Assembly (NCBI GenBank): GCA_051883455.1
Contig: JBJETT010000004.1
Coordinates: 62,001 to 126,000, forward strand
Source of the DNA: HGM11368 sp051883455
Lineage (GTDB): Bacteria; Bacillota; Clostridia; Christensenellales; UBA3700
DNA length: 64,000 nucleotides
Direction of reading: 5' to 3'
Shown in pieces: positions 16,885 through 25,360 of this stretch. Made by a program: the position numbers and the translations under genes. Numbering within the stretch: the stretch's first letter is position 1; each line of letters begins with the position of its first letter. Below the pieces are notes generated by a model. The model was not told where the DNA came from and searched no databases. It was given only the letters and a program-made list of their open reading frames with translations.

Positions 16885-18098
16885 AAGGGACGGTTTTGAT
16901 TTTGTATCAAAGCGGAGTGTACGACCAATCGGCTGTGGCGATAGAGGACTATTTGAGCGTCAATTATCGCGACTACGAGGTCGTGGCGGTAGACCAAGAC
17001 AGGTTTTCCTATCTTTTCTCAGCCAAGATTCAGCGCGGACTTTACAAGGCTAGCGCTAGATTGTTACCGATTTTCAATAGATTTGTCGGTCCGATAAGGC
17101 TATTTGGGACTAAAAAAGACGTAGAAGACGGGGCAGAGAGCACCGAGGCTCAGCCCAAGGAAGTAGGCAACGAGGGAGAGGTTAAGGTCAAATATCGCAA
17201 GATAGACAACGTGCTCAAAAGGTTTGACCCCGATGTGGTTTTGTGCCTATCGCCTAAGTCGCACGACAAGGCGCTCAAGGCTCGCAAAAAGCTTGGCAAA
17301 AATATGCCAATCTACGCGATGACCACCGATTATTGCCTAGACTTCGACTTTATCAATACTCTCAGCGACGGCTATTTTGTGCAAAATCAACAAGTGGCGC
17401 AAGCCATGCTATCGGCAGGCGTAGAGAGTCAAAAAATACTAGTTGCTGGCACTCCCGCCAAGCATAGTCAAGCCACTTACGATAGAGAGGCTACTTGTCA
17501 AAAGTATGGCGTTGACTCATCTCTTCCCGTCATTTTGATGGTGGGCGGTAGATACGGTTGCGACTATCTCAAAGACGCGTTTAGCGTACTTGGCGAGTAC
17601 TATCGCACCGTCAATCTCATCGTCGTAACTTCGGGTAGCAAGAGCCTCAAAAATTATATCAAGACTTATTGTAGCAACAAGGGTATTGATAGCAACGTAT
17701 CACTCGTCGACAACGTGCAGGATATGCAAGAGCTGTATTCTATAGCCAGCGTTTTAGTGACTTCGCCAACGGCGGGAGTTACCATCGAAGCTATTGCCAA
17801 TCGCTTGCCAATGGTACTTATCAAACCTATGAACAATACCGAAAAGGGCAACTATTCTTACCTCACTAGTCAGTCTTTGGCGTACTGCGGAGCAGGTAAG
17901 CATCAACTCTTGTCGTCCGTACTATCGTTGCTCAACGATGAGGGCGAGTACAACAAGGCGATATCCCGACTAGACGGCAGAGGAGAGGATACGACTTCAA
18001 TGGTTTGCGCGACTTTGACGGATAGGGCGTACGAACATAGACAGGCAATGCAAAAACCTACCGAGGACGATAATACGGAGGAAAATAACAATGATTAA
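16881..18098 (+). CDS. MGDG synthase-like family glycosyltransferase (GT28-type)
   Basis: A 405-residue protein with a GT-B layout. The N-terminal half resembles the MGDG_synth domain (LILYQSGVYDQSAVAIEDYL at 6-25, FDPDVVLCLSPKSH, TTDYCLDFDFI), and the C-terminal half is a nucleotide-sugar binding domain with ILMVGGRYG and SPTAGVTIEAIANRLPMVL. Related enzymes add glucose or galactose to diacylglycerol (UgtP/YpfP type), so glycolipid synthesis at the membrane face is likely, with the exact sugar and acceptor unknown. Residues ~75-105 form a Glu/Lys-rich insert. The C-terminal tail is acidic (EDDNTEENNND). Part of the rnj operon; overlaps the U32 gene by 4 nt. Confidence 0.75.
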   Translation: MKGTVLILYQSGVYDQSAVAIEDYLSVNYRDYEVVAVDQDRFSYLFSAKIQRGLYKASARLLPIFNRFVGPIRLFGTKKDVEDGAESTEAQPKEVGNEGEVKVKYRKIDNVLKRFDPDVVLCLSPKSHDKALKARKKLGKNMPIYAMTTDYCLDFDFINTLSDGYFVQNQQVAQAMLSAGVESQKILVAGTPAKHSQATYDREATCQKYGVDSSLPVILMVGGRYGCDYLKDAFSVLGEYYRTVNLIVVTSGSKSLKNYIKTYCSNKGIDSNVSLVDNVQDMQELYSIASVLVTSPTAGVTIEAIANRLPMVLIKPMNNTEKGNYSYLTSQSLAYCGAGKHQLLSSVLSLLNDEGEYNKAISRLDGRGEDTTSMVCATLTDRAYEHRQAMQKPTEDDNTEENNND

Positions 18099-18378
18099 AC
18101 ACGTAGTAATGTATAAGCTTCTAGACGATAGTCAAGAGGCAAAGGACGCACTCGTTGCAAGATTTATGTCCATGCAAGGCAAAATAGAGGTGCTCAAATC
18201 TATAGAAGCGGGCAAGGATTGTCTTGGCTCGGACAGAAGCTTTGACGTAGTTTTGATTTGCACTTTCGACAGCCTTGCCGATATGCAGGTATACAAAGAC
18301 CACCCTGTACACGTACCCGTTATGCAGTACGTCAAGAGCGTGGTTGCCAAGTCGCACAGCGTTGATTTTCAATATTAG
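18091..18378 (+). CDS. Dabb (stress-responsive alpha/beta barrel) domain protein
   Basis: A 95-residue dimeric alpha-beta barrel protein: MIKHVVMYKLLDDSQEA at the start, then AGKDCLGSDRSFDVVLICTF and YKDHPVHVPVMQYVK with the typical His-Pro-x-His. The length is normal for a single Dabb domain. Functions of bacterial members are mostly unknown. It overlaps the glycosyltransferase by 8 nt, with AACGG-AGGA upstream serving as its ribosome site. Confidence 0.85.
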   Translation: MIKHVVMYKLLDDSQEAKDALVARFMSMQGKIEVLKSIEAGKDCLGSDRSFDVVLICTFDSLADMQVYKDHPVHVPVMQYVKSVVAKSHSVDFQY

Positions 18379-18387
18379 GAGGAGTAT

Positions 18388-18882
18388 ATGCAAAAGATTC
18401 AAATTGTACTTAGTGACGGCAGAGTTATGAATGCCGAGCTCTACGAGGACGTAGCGCCCGTTACCGTCGAAAATTTTCTCAAACTTATCGACGAGGACTT
18501 TTTCGCGGGGCTGATTTTTCATAGGGTAATTCCAAGATTTATGATTCAAGGCGGAGGCATGGACGTGGCTTTCAATCCCAAGAACGCCTCGGCTATCAAG
18601 GGCGAATTTAAGTCCAACGGCTACGACAATCCTCTCAAACATACCAAGGGCGTACTGTCAATGGCGAGGACCAATATGCCCAATTCGGCTAGTTCGCAGT
18701 TCTTTATATGCGTAGAGGATACGCCTTTTCTTGACGGAGAATACGCGACATTCGGTCGTTTGAGTGACCAAGAGAGCGTCGATATAGCAGTTGATATATC
18801 CAAAGTGTATACCGTATCGGTAGGCTACTACGACGACGTGCCTTACGAGCCAATCGTCATCAAGACTATCAAAAGAGCTTGA
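18388..18882 (+). CDS. Cyclophilin-type peptidyl-prolyl cis-trans isomerase
   Basis: A 164-residue cytosolic cyclophilin with no signal peptide, in the PpiB size class. Visible motifs are APVTVENFLKL, FHRVIPRFMIQGGG (catalytic Arg and Phe), LSMARTNMPNSASSQFFICV and YATFGRLSDQ. It catalyses cis-trans isomerisation of proline bonds in protein folding. Last gene of the rnj operon, 9 nt after the Dabb gene, with AGGAGGAG upstream, and followed by a strong terminator. Confidence 0.95.
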   Translation: MQKIQIVLSDGRVMNAELYEDVAPVTVENFLKLIDEDFFAGLIFHRVIPRFMIQGGGMDVAFNPKNASAIKGEFKSNGYDNPLKHTKGVLSMARTNMPNSASSQFFICVEDTPFLDGEYATFGRLSDQESVDIAVDISKVYTVSVGYYDDVPYEPIVIKTIKRA

Positions 18883-18914
18883 CCTTACCACTTGTCAACG
18901 ATACCAAAATTATC

Positions 18915-18942
18915 AAAAAAGTCGATACGTATCGACTTTTTT
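18915..18942 (+). terminator. Terminator of the RNase J operon
   Basis: A perfect 28-bp palindrome: six A, GTCGATAC, GTATCGAC, six T. Between it and the next promoter (18943-19154) the DNA is A/T-rich and I see no gene or RNA motif. Confidence 0.9.
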
Positions 18943-19154
18943 GCGTATTATCGTTAGTTTCTTCGTTGGTTTAGGTATGAAATTTTTTGTTGACAACTTC
19001 TAGCAAATTTTATGTTGACTGCCATAGCGTTTTGGCTTTTAGTCAATCGTGAGTTAGAATTATTACGTGATTTTTTGGGTGGATAATCTTACGCATATAG
19101 CGCAATTTTGACATATTTTTCATCTTCGACTTGCTAAGGGTAGGCGAAATTTGC

Positions 19155-19183
19155 TTTACTTTGTAATAATATTATTATATAAT
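19155..19183 (+). promoter_or_regulatory. Promoter of the DUF512-der operon
   Basis: TTTACT (19155-19160), 17 bp, TATAAT (19178-19183), followed by a short leader with AGGTGA before ATG 19200. Confidence 0.6.
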
Positions 19184-19199
19184 CACCCATAGGTGAAGT

Positions 19200-20489
19200 A
19201 TGGCAAAAATCATTGCAATAGACGACAATTCCATAGGCAAAGAGATAGGACTCGAGGTAGGCGACGAGCTTTTAGGCTTTGACGGCTATCCTCTCGTTGA
19301 TATTCTCGACTACCTCTACTACGACGACCAAGAAGAGTTTGTGATGAATATCAAGAGCAAGCAAGGCGATATCGTCGACGTCGAGATAGAGAAGGACGTT
19401 GACGAGAAGTTAGGACTAACTCTAGATGAGAGTGTAGAGCTCAACGCTATGCCTTGCAAAAATAAGTGCATCTTTTGTTTCGTTGACCAACTTCCTAAAG
19501 GTATGAGAGATACTCTCTACGTCAAGGACGACGACTATCGTCTATCCTTCGTCAGTGGCAACTACGTCACCCTCACCAACGTGGGCGACAAAGAATTGGA
19601 GCGTATCGCAAGGCTCAAGCTCAGCCCGTTATATATCTCGGTGCATTGCTACGACAAGGCTACCAAGAAGCTTATGGTTGCCAATCCGCACGGAGCAGAG
19701 CTATTTGACAAGATGCAATATCTCAAGGAGCACGGCATTCAAATGCACGCTCAAATCGTACTATGCAAGGGCGTCAACGACGGTGAAATATTGCAAGAAA
19801 CATTGTGCCATCTATACGATTTAAGACCCAACTTGCTCTCGGTGGCAGTCATACCCGTTGGCTTGAGCGGACATAGAGAGGGATTGTATAAGTTGCAACC
19901 AATCGACGAGGATTGCGCCCGCAAGGTGATAGCGCAAGTCGAGGGATTTGACAAGCACGTGGGGGGAAGCTTTTGCTATTGCTCGGACGAATTTTATCTC
20001 AAAGCCGGACTTCCGCTTCCTAGTTACGATAGCTACGGCGACTTTGGTCAAATCGAGAACGGCGTCGGTTTGGTCGCGCAGTTTGAGAGAGAGTTTGAGG
20101 TCGCACTCGACGCCGTACAGCCGAGTGACAAGCAAATTAAACTTGATTTTGTTACGGGCAAGTCTTTTTGCGATATTCTTACACGTTTGTTAGAGAGAGC
20201 TAAGAGCAAATTTTCGGGATTGCAATACAAGGTTCACGCTATACGCAACGACCATTTTGGCGAAAGTATCACGGTTGCGGGGCTTGTCACGGCTAAGGAT
20301 ATAATCGCGCAAGTACAAGAGCCGTGTGGCAAGGTAGTAATTCCCGCCAATATGCTCAGAGAGTTTACCACCACTTTTTTGGACGGAATGAGCGTTGAAG
20401 AATTATCAAAGAGATTGGATAGCAAAATCTACGTTAGCGGTGGTGGCGGAGACGTTATCAAAATAATCAGCGAGGTGGCAAATGAGTAA
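19200..20489 (+). CDS. DUF512 family protein (PDZ-like plus radical SAM-type domain)
   Basis: A 429-residue protein of the Clostridia DUF512 family. Residues 1-70 form a PDZ-like domain (SIGKEIGLEVGDELLGFDGY). Residues 75-310 resemble a radical SAM core with an Elp3-like CxxxCxxC motif, CKNKCIFCFVDQLPKGMRD, followed by YRLSFVSGNYVTLTN and LSPLYISVHCYD. The C-terminal DUF512 region includes GKSFCDIL and ISGGGGDV-like ends (KIYVSGGGGDVIK). The substrate is unknown. It overlaps der by 8 nt, a pairing conserved in many Clostridia that hints at a role in ribosome or translation-related modification, which is inference. Confidence 0.88.
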   Translation: MAKIIAIDDNSIGKEIGLEVGDELLGFDGYPLVDILDYLYYDDQEEFVMNIKSKQGDIVDVEIEKDVDEKLGLTLDESVELNAMPCKNKCIFCFVDQLPKGMRDTLYVKDDDYRLSFVSGNYVTLTNVGDKELERIARLKLSPLYISVHCYDKATKKLMVANPHGAELFDKMQYLKEHGIQMHAQIVLCKGVNDGEILQETLCHLYDLRPNLLSVAVIPVGLSGHREGLYKLQPIDEDCARKVIAQVEGFDKHVGGSFCYCSDEFYLKAGLPLPSYDSYGDFGQIENGVGLVAQFEREFEVALDAVQPSDKQIKLDFVTGKSFCDILTRLLERAKSKFSGLQYKVHAIRNDHFGESITVAGLVTAKDIIAQVQEPCGKVVIPANMLREFTTTFLDGMSVEELSKRLDSKIYVSGGGGDVIKIISEVANE

Positions 20490-21801
20490 ACCGCTCGTGG
20501 CTATAGTCGGCAGACCCAACGTGGGCAAATCCACGCTGTTCAACCGAATAGTCGGCAAAAAAGTTAGTATAGTAGAAGATATGGAGGGCGTGACCCGAGA
20601 CAGGTTGTATTGTGACGCAGAGTGGTGCGGATACAACTTTACTTTGGTTGACACGGGTGGCTTGGAGATTAAGAGTCAAGACAAAATGTGGCAACATATT
20701 CGCGCCCAAGCTCAAATGGCAGTCGATATAGCAGACGTGATAGTCTACGTTGCCGACGGCAAGAGCGGATTGACCGCCAACGACTACGAAGTGGCGGAGT
20801 TTTTGCGTGGTTGCAACAAGCCTATCATAGTAGCCGTCAACAAGCTTGACAACAACGAAACGGAGAATTCCTTTGATTTTTACGAATTGGGACTTGGCAC
20901 CGTGGTTGCGATATCGGCGGAGCAGTCCAAGGGTATAGGCGACCTGCTCGACGAAGTGGTAGAGCATCTTCCTAAGTACGACACTCAGCAAGATGAGGGC
21001 AAACTCAACGTGGCAATCGTGGGCAAGCCTAACGCAGGCAAATCTTCTATCACCAATCGCATTTTGGGCTACGACAGAGTTATCGTCAGCAACGTAGCGG
21101 GCACTACCCGTGACGCTATCGACGCGGATTTTGAGTGGCAGGGCAAAAAGTTTAATATAATAGATACGGCGGGCATACGCAAGAAGTCGAGTGTCGAAGA
21201 GGGCGTGGAGCAGTACAGCGTAATGCGTTCTTTGGCGGCAATTCGCAGGGCGGACGTCGTACTCGTGGTGATTGACGCTCAAGAGGGACTCAGCGAACAA
21301 GACGTCAAGATTTGTGGCTATGCGCACGAGCAAGGCAAGCCGTCGGTCATCGTCATGAACAAGTGGGATACAATCGAGAAGGACACCTACACAGTCAACA
21401 CCTTCAACAAAAAGATTTTGACCGAGCTCAAGTTCATGGACTATTTCGTGGCAGAATACGTATCCGCCAAGACGGGACAAAGGATAGAGAAGCTGCTTGT
21501 CAAGGCTTTGGAGGTTTACGAAGAGGCTAGCAAGCGTATTGCAACGGGCGTACTCAACGACGTGGTGCAAGACGCAACGATTGCGGTAGAGCCGCCGTCC
21601 GACAACGGCAAGAGACTCAAGGTCTACTACGTGACCCAAGCCTCTACCAATCCGCCTACCTTCGTATTCTTCGTCAACGATACCAAGCTATTGCACTTTA
21701 GCTATGAGCGTTATCTCGAAAACGCCCTTCGCAAAGCCTTCACTTTCAAGGGCACGCCAATTAGAATAATAGTACGCAATAAGAGTGAAAAAGATATATG
21801 A
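20482..21801 (+). CDS. der: GTPase Der (EngA)
   Basis: A 439-residue essential GTPase of 50S ribosomal subunit assembly with two tandem G domains. The first has GRPNVGKSTLFN (about 10-21), DTGG and NKLD; the second has GKPNAGKSSITN (about 182-193), DTAG and NKWD. A C-terminal KH-like domain ends with FKGTPIRIIVRNKSE. Length and layout are standard. Translation is coupled to DUF512 through an 8-nt overlap. Confidence 0.98.
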   Translation: MSKPLVAIVGRPNVGKSTLFNRIVGKKVSIVEDMEGVTRDRLYCDAEWCGYNFTLVDTGGLEIKSQDKMWQHIRAQAQMAVDIADVIVYVADGKSGLTANDYEVAEFLRGCNKPIIVAVNKLDNNETENSFDFYELGLGTVVAISAEQSKGIGDLLDEVVEHLPKYDTQQDEGKLNVAIVGKPNAGKSSITNRILGYDRVIVSNVAGTTRDAIDADFEWQGKKFNIIDTAGIRKKSSVEEGVEQYSVMRSLAAIRRADVVLVVIDAQEGLSEQDVKICGYAHEQGKPSVIVMNKWDTIEKDTYTVNTFNKKILTELKFMDYFVAEYVSAKTGQRIEKLLVKALEVYEEASKRIATGVLNDVVQDATIAVEPPSDNGKRLKVYYVTQASTNPPTFVFFVNDTKLLHFSYERYLENALRKAFTFKGTPIRIIVRNKSEKDI

Positions 21802-21856
21802 TTTTAGTTGTTAATTAGTTAACGATATGCTAAAATTGATGCAAAAAGGAGAGAGT

Positions 21857-23122
21857 ATGAATTATTTGTCATTGACCAAAGAAGAACTTACCAATTATCT
21901 TGCGCAGGAGAGAAGAAACTACGACGCCATAGTTGCCGAGGGCAACAAGGTTGATATAGCGAGAGGCAAGCCTTGCAACGAACAGCTTGATATAGCTATG
22001 CCAATGCTCGATATGGCAGAGGAGCTCAAAGCAATGCCTAAGAGCTATCGCAACTACGGAATGCTCGAGGGTATACCCGAGATGAGAGGACTTTTCGCCG
22101 AGATTTTGGGGGTCAAATCCGACAACGTAATCGTAGGCGGTGCGTCGAGCCTCAATCTCATGTACGACACTATCCAACGCAATCTCCAATTCGGCGTTTG
22201 CGGTGGCAAACCTTGGAATTCTTCTCCTATCAAATTTATTTGTCCCGTACCGGGATACGATAGACACTTCGGCATACTTCAACACTTTGGCATAGAGATG
22301 ATTAGCGTCAACATGACCGACCAAGGACCTAACATGGATTTGGTAGAAAAGCTCGTGGAGAGCGACGAGTCTATCAAGGGTATGTGGTGCGTGCCTAAGT
22401 ATAGCAATCCTACGGGCATAACTTACAGTGACGAGGTTGTGACTCGTCTTGCCAATATGAAGACCAAAGCTAGTGATTTCCGCATCTTTTGGGACAACGC
22501 CTATTGCGTGCACGAGTTGACTGACACGCCCGACGTGCTCAAGAATATAATGCAAGCTTGCATCGAGGCGGGCAACGAGGACAGAGTGTATGAGTTTACC
22601 TCCACCTCCAAGATCACCTTTGCGGGAGCTGGCGTCGCTTGCATAGCTGCTAGCGCCAACAACGTCAAGGATATCTTGTCGCACCTCACTTATCAAACTA
22701 TCAGCTACAACAAAGTATCGCAATATATGCACTATTTATATCTCAAGAGCGTGGACAATATCGCAGAGATTATGAAGAAGCAAATGCAAGTCATCAAACC
22801 AAAATTCGACACCGTCATCGGTGCTTTGGAAGAGAATTTTGGAGCGGACAACGGCGTATGCACTTGGACGACTCCAAAGGGCGGATATTTCATCACCCTC
22901 GACACTTACCCGGGCTGTGCTTCTAGAGTGGGCGAGCTTTGCAAGAAGGCAGGCTTGACCATCACCCCGGCGGGTGCGCCTTTCCCATACGGAGTGGACG
23001 ACGACGACAAGACCTTGCGTATTGCACCAACCTTTACCTCCGACAGCGACCTAGCGGTAGCCGTCAAGATATTGGTATGCTGTATCAAGGTGGCAGTACT
23101 AGAGAAGCTTTTGGAGTTGTAA
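21857..23122 (+). CDS. PLP-dependent aspartate-type aminotransferase (PF12897-like)
   Basis: A 421-residue class I aminotransferase close to the distinct actinobacterial/clostridial AspT group. Visible features are VDIARGKPCNEQLD, RNYGMLEGIPEMRGL, the PLP region PKYSNPTGITY and IFWDNAYCVHEL, and the lysine region FTSTSKITFAGAGVA. It probably transfers the amino group between aspartate or an aromatic amino acid and 2-oxoglutarate. The start at 21857 has AAAGGAGAG upstream; an earlier in-frame codon at 21827 lies before that site. It could supply the final transamination to Phe/Tyr, as no other such enzyme is seen, but that is speculation. Confidence 0.85.
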   Translation: MNYLSLTKEELTNYLAQERRNYDAIVAEGNKVDIARGKPCNEQLDIAMPMLDMAEELKAMPKSYRNYGMLEGIPEMRGLFAEILGVKSDNVIVGGASSLNLMYDTIQRNLQFGVCGGKPWNSSPIKFICPVPGYDRHFGILQHFGIEMISVNMTDQGPNMDLVEKLVESDESIKGMWCVPKYSNPTGITYSDEVVTRLANMKTKASDFRIFWDNAYCVHELTDTPDVLKNIMQACIEAGNEDRVYEFTSTSKITFAGAGVACIAASANNVKDILSHLTYQTISYNKVSQYMHYLYLKSVDNIAEIMKKQMQVIKPKFDTVIGALEENFGADNGVCTWTTPKGGYFITLDTYPGCASRVGELCKKAGLTITPAGAPFPYGVDDDDKTLRIAPTFTSDSDLAVAVKILVCCIKVAVLEKLLEL

Positions 23123-23123
23123 T

Positions 23124-23666
23124 ATGAAACTGTTTATCGCATCCGACGTACACGGCTCGGCGTATTACGCTGGCCTTATCAAAGATAAATTCGAGCAAGA
23201 AAAAGCAGATATTTTGCTATTGCTCGGCGATATATACAATCACGGACCGCGCAATCCTTTCCCTAAGGACTACGCACCGATGAAGGTAGCCGAAATTCTC
23301 AATTCTTTAGCAAGTAAACTCATCGTAGTCAAGGGCAACTGCGACAGCGAAGTTGACCAAATGATATCCGACTTTACCTTCGTCAATCAAGCGGTGGTAG
23401 AGGTTGACGGAATTAAGGTTTTCGCCACGCACGGACACATTCACAATATCGACGCAATGCCCGCATTCAAGGGCGACGTAATGGTATACGGACACTTCCA
23501 CCAAGGCTTTATCACCGCCAAGGACGGGGTAGTCGTAGCCAATCCAAGCTCGGCTTCACTGCCTAAAGAAGGACAACCGCACGGCTATCTCATAGTAGAG
23601 AACAACGTAATATCGCTCAAAGAGCTCGATACCGACAAGACAATTATCACAGAGGAAATAAAATAA
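23124..23666 (+). CDS. yfcE: YfcE/MJ0936-family metallophosphodiesterase
   Basis: A 180-residue calcineurin-like phosphoesterase. Metal ligands appear in order: SDVHGS near residue 8, LLGDIYNHG near 36, VKGNCDSEVD near 70, THGHIH near 105 and YGHFHQG near 121. The single-domain length matches the YfcE family, which hydrolyses phosphodiester bonds; the physiological substrate is not known. It begins 1 nt after the aminotransferase stop and its stop overlaps the hydrogenase start, so the group is co-transcribed. Confidence 0.93.
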   Translation: MKLFIASDVHGSAYYAGLIKDKFEQEKADILLLLGDIYNHGPRNPFPKDYAPMKVAEILNSLASKLIVVKGNCDSEVDQMISDFTFVNQAVVEVDGIKVFATHGHIHNIDAMPAFKGDVMVYGHFHQGFITAKDGVVVANPSSASLPKEGQPHGYLIVENNVISLKELDTDKTIITEEIK

Positions 23667-25189
23667 TGGCAAACAACGTAGTAAGCAAATTTGATACCAA
23701 GGTACAGTACCTCAAATACAAGGTACTCAAAGAGATGATCAAGGCATACGACAAGGGGGATATGTCCAATATTTATGTAGACATTCCTAAGATAATATCC
23801 CCTGGACCTAAGGCAACGATGAGATGCTGCATATACAAGGAGAGGGCAATCGTGCAAGAGCGTATCAAGATGGCTCTCGGTGGCGACAAGTCCAATCCTA
23901 ATATAGTAGAAGTCATCGACGTAGCGTGTGACGAATGTCCAATCAGCGGTATGTACATTACCCCTGCTTGTCGTGGCTGTATCGTCCACAAGTGTAAGGA
24001 GAGCTGTCCTAAGGACGCTATCACTATCGTAGACAACAAGCCTGTCATCGACATGGACAAATGTATCAGATGCGGTAGATGCGCCAAGGCGTGTCCTTAC
24101 AACGCAATCATCGACCAACACCGTCCGTGCGTACAGAGCTGCAAGGTCAAGGCAATATCAATGGACGAGCACAACAAGGCGCAGATAGACAATTCCAAGT
24201 GTATCGCGTGCGGAGCATGCGTATATCAATGCCCGTTCGGCGCAATAGTAGACAAGTCGCTCATTCTCAACGCTATCGACATACTCAACAATTCTAAGAA
24301 CAACAAAGAGTACAAGGTATACGCTATCGTAGCCCCTGCCATTGCAAGTCAATTCAAGCACGCCAAACTCGGTCAAGTAATCACGGGCATCAAGAAGCTC
24401 GGCTTTGCCGACGTAGTAGAGGCGGCTTTGGGCGCAGACATAACCTTGCACAAAGAGGCGCACGAGTTCAAAGAAAAGGGACTTATGACCACGTCGTGTT
24501 GTCCGTCTTTCGTTATGTTTATCGAAAAGAACTTCCCTGAGCTCAAGCAATACGTATCCAGCTCGGTATCGCCGATGGTGGAGACGGCGCAACTCATCAA
24601 ACGTATGGAGCCAACCGCCAAGACGATATTTATAGGACCTTGTACCAGCAAGAAGTTGGAATTTAGACTATACAAGACCCAAGGTGCAGTGGACTGCGTC
24701 ATCTCGTTTGAAGAATTGCAAGCCTTTTTGGACGCAAGGGATATCGAACTTGCCGACCTTGAGGAGACGGCAATCAACGACGGCTCCTTCTTTGGCAGAG
24801 TATTTGCCAAGAGTGGCGGTATAGCACACGACGTCATCTCCATAGCCGCGTCTATGGGCGTAAACGATATCAAACCTCTCGCTATGAGTGGAATAGACGA
24901 GTGCAGAGCGGGACTTCTCAAGCTCAAGCTCGGTCGTGCTGCCGAAAACTTCTTCGAAGGAATGGCATGTGACGGCGGATGTCTCAACGGCGCGTTGTGC
25001 TTGCACCACGATATAAAGAATATTATGGATATAGACAAATACAGTATGAGTGCCGAGCATAAGGACATAGACAGAGCAGTCAAATTGTATGAGCAAAGCT
25101 TTGATAAGTCGGGCGAGGGCTTCTGCAAACAACTGCCGGAAGAAGTCCAAGCAGACAAGTCGGTCAAGGACGACGGCAACGATAAATAA
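23666..25189 (+). CDS. [FeFe] hydrogenase, monomeric, group-B-like
   Basis: A 507-residue iron-sulfur protein. The N-terminal region has extra cysteine motifs (CDECPISG, CRGCIVHKCKESCP) and two classical 4Fe-4S motifs (CIRCGRCAKACP, CIACGACVYQCP). The C-terminal H-cluster domain has TSCCPSF at 276-282, GPCTSKK at 324-330 and MACDGGC at 433-439, which provide the four cluster cysteines. TSCCP in place of TSCSP and the N-terminal Cys arrangement fit group B (Clostridia) rather than the bifurcating group A. Such enzymes are assumed to couple ferredoxin to hydrogen, but few have been assayed. No HydEFG maturases are in the window. Last gene of the der operon. Confidence 0.88.
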   Translation: MANNVVSKFDTKVQYLKYKVLKEMIKAYDKGDMSNIYVDIPKIISPGPKATMRCCIYKERAIVQERIKMALGGDKSNPNIVEVIDVACDECPISGMYITPACRGCIVHKCKESCPKDAITIVDNKPVIDMDKCIRCGRCAKACPYNAIIDQHRPCVQSCKVKAISMDEHNKAQIDNSKCIACGACVYQCPFGAIVDKSLILNAIDILNNSKNNKEYKVYAIVAPAIASQFKHAKLGQVITGIKKLGFADVVEAALGADITLHKEAHEFKEKGLMTTSCCPSFVMFIEKNFPELKQYVSSSVSPMVETAQLIKRMEPTAKTIFIGPCTSKKLEFRLYKTQGAVDCVISFEELQAFLDARDIELADLEETAINDGSFFGRVFAKSGGIAHDVISIAASMGVNDIKPLAMSGIDECRAGLLKLKLGRAAENFFEGMACDGGCLNGALCLHHDIKNIMDIDKYSMSAEHKDIDRAVKLYEQSFDKSGEGFCKQLPEEVQADKSVKDDGNDK

Positions 25190-25256
25190 TAATGGAAATA
25201 AATCGACCATAAAAGTATAACCAACGAAATCGATTAATCTCGATACAATCAAGCAT

Positions 25257-25286
25257 AGTGCAATCTTATAGGTTGCACTTTTTTTA
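25257..25286 (+). terminator. Terminator of the DUF512-hydrogenase operon
   Basis: A 9-bp stem, AGTGCAATC / GGTTGCACT with one G-U pair, a 5-nt loop and eight T (25279-25286). Confidence 0.88.
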
Positions 25287-25303
25287 CTATTTTCGCCTAT
25301 TTT

Positions 25304-25332
25304 GCATATCTACCCAAGGCTTGTCATACAAT
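25304..25332 (+). promoter_or_regulatory. Probable sigma-E (sporulation) promoter of spoIVA
   Basis: GCATATC (25304-25310) and CATACAAT (25325-25332), 14 bp apart. They match the Bacillus sigma-E consensus (KMATATT, 14-15 bp, CATACAMT) at 6 of 7 and 8 of 8 positions. spoIVA is a known sigma-E target in the mother cell, and there is no good sigma-A promoter here. Confidence 0.75.
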
Positions 25333-25360
25333 TTAGGGAACAAGATATTTGGAGGGAAAT

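Noticed and set aside
20467..21639. A 390-codon open frame antisense to der
   Set aside because: Der is certain on the plus strand; the antisense product has no recognisable domain and no ribosome site.
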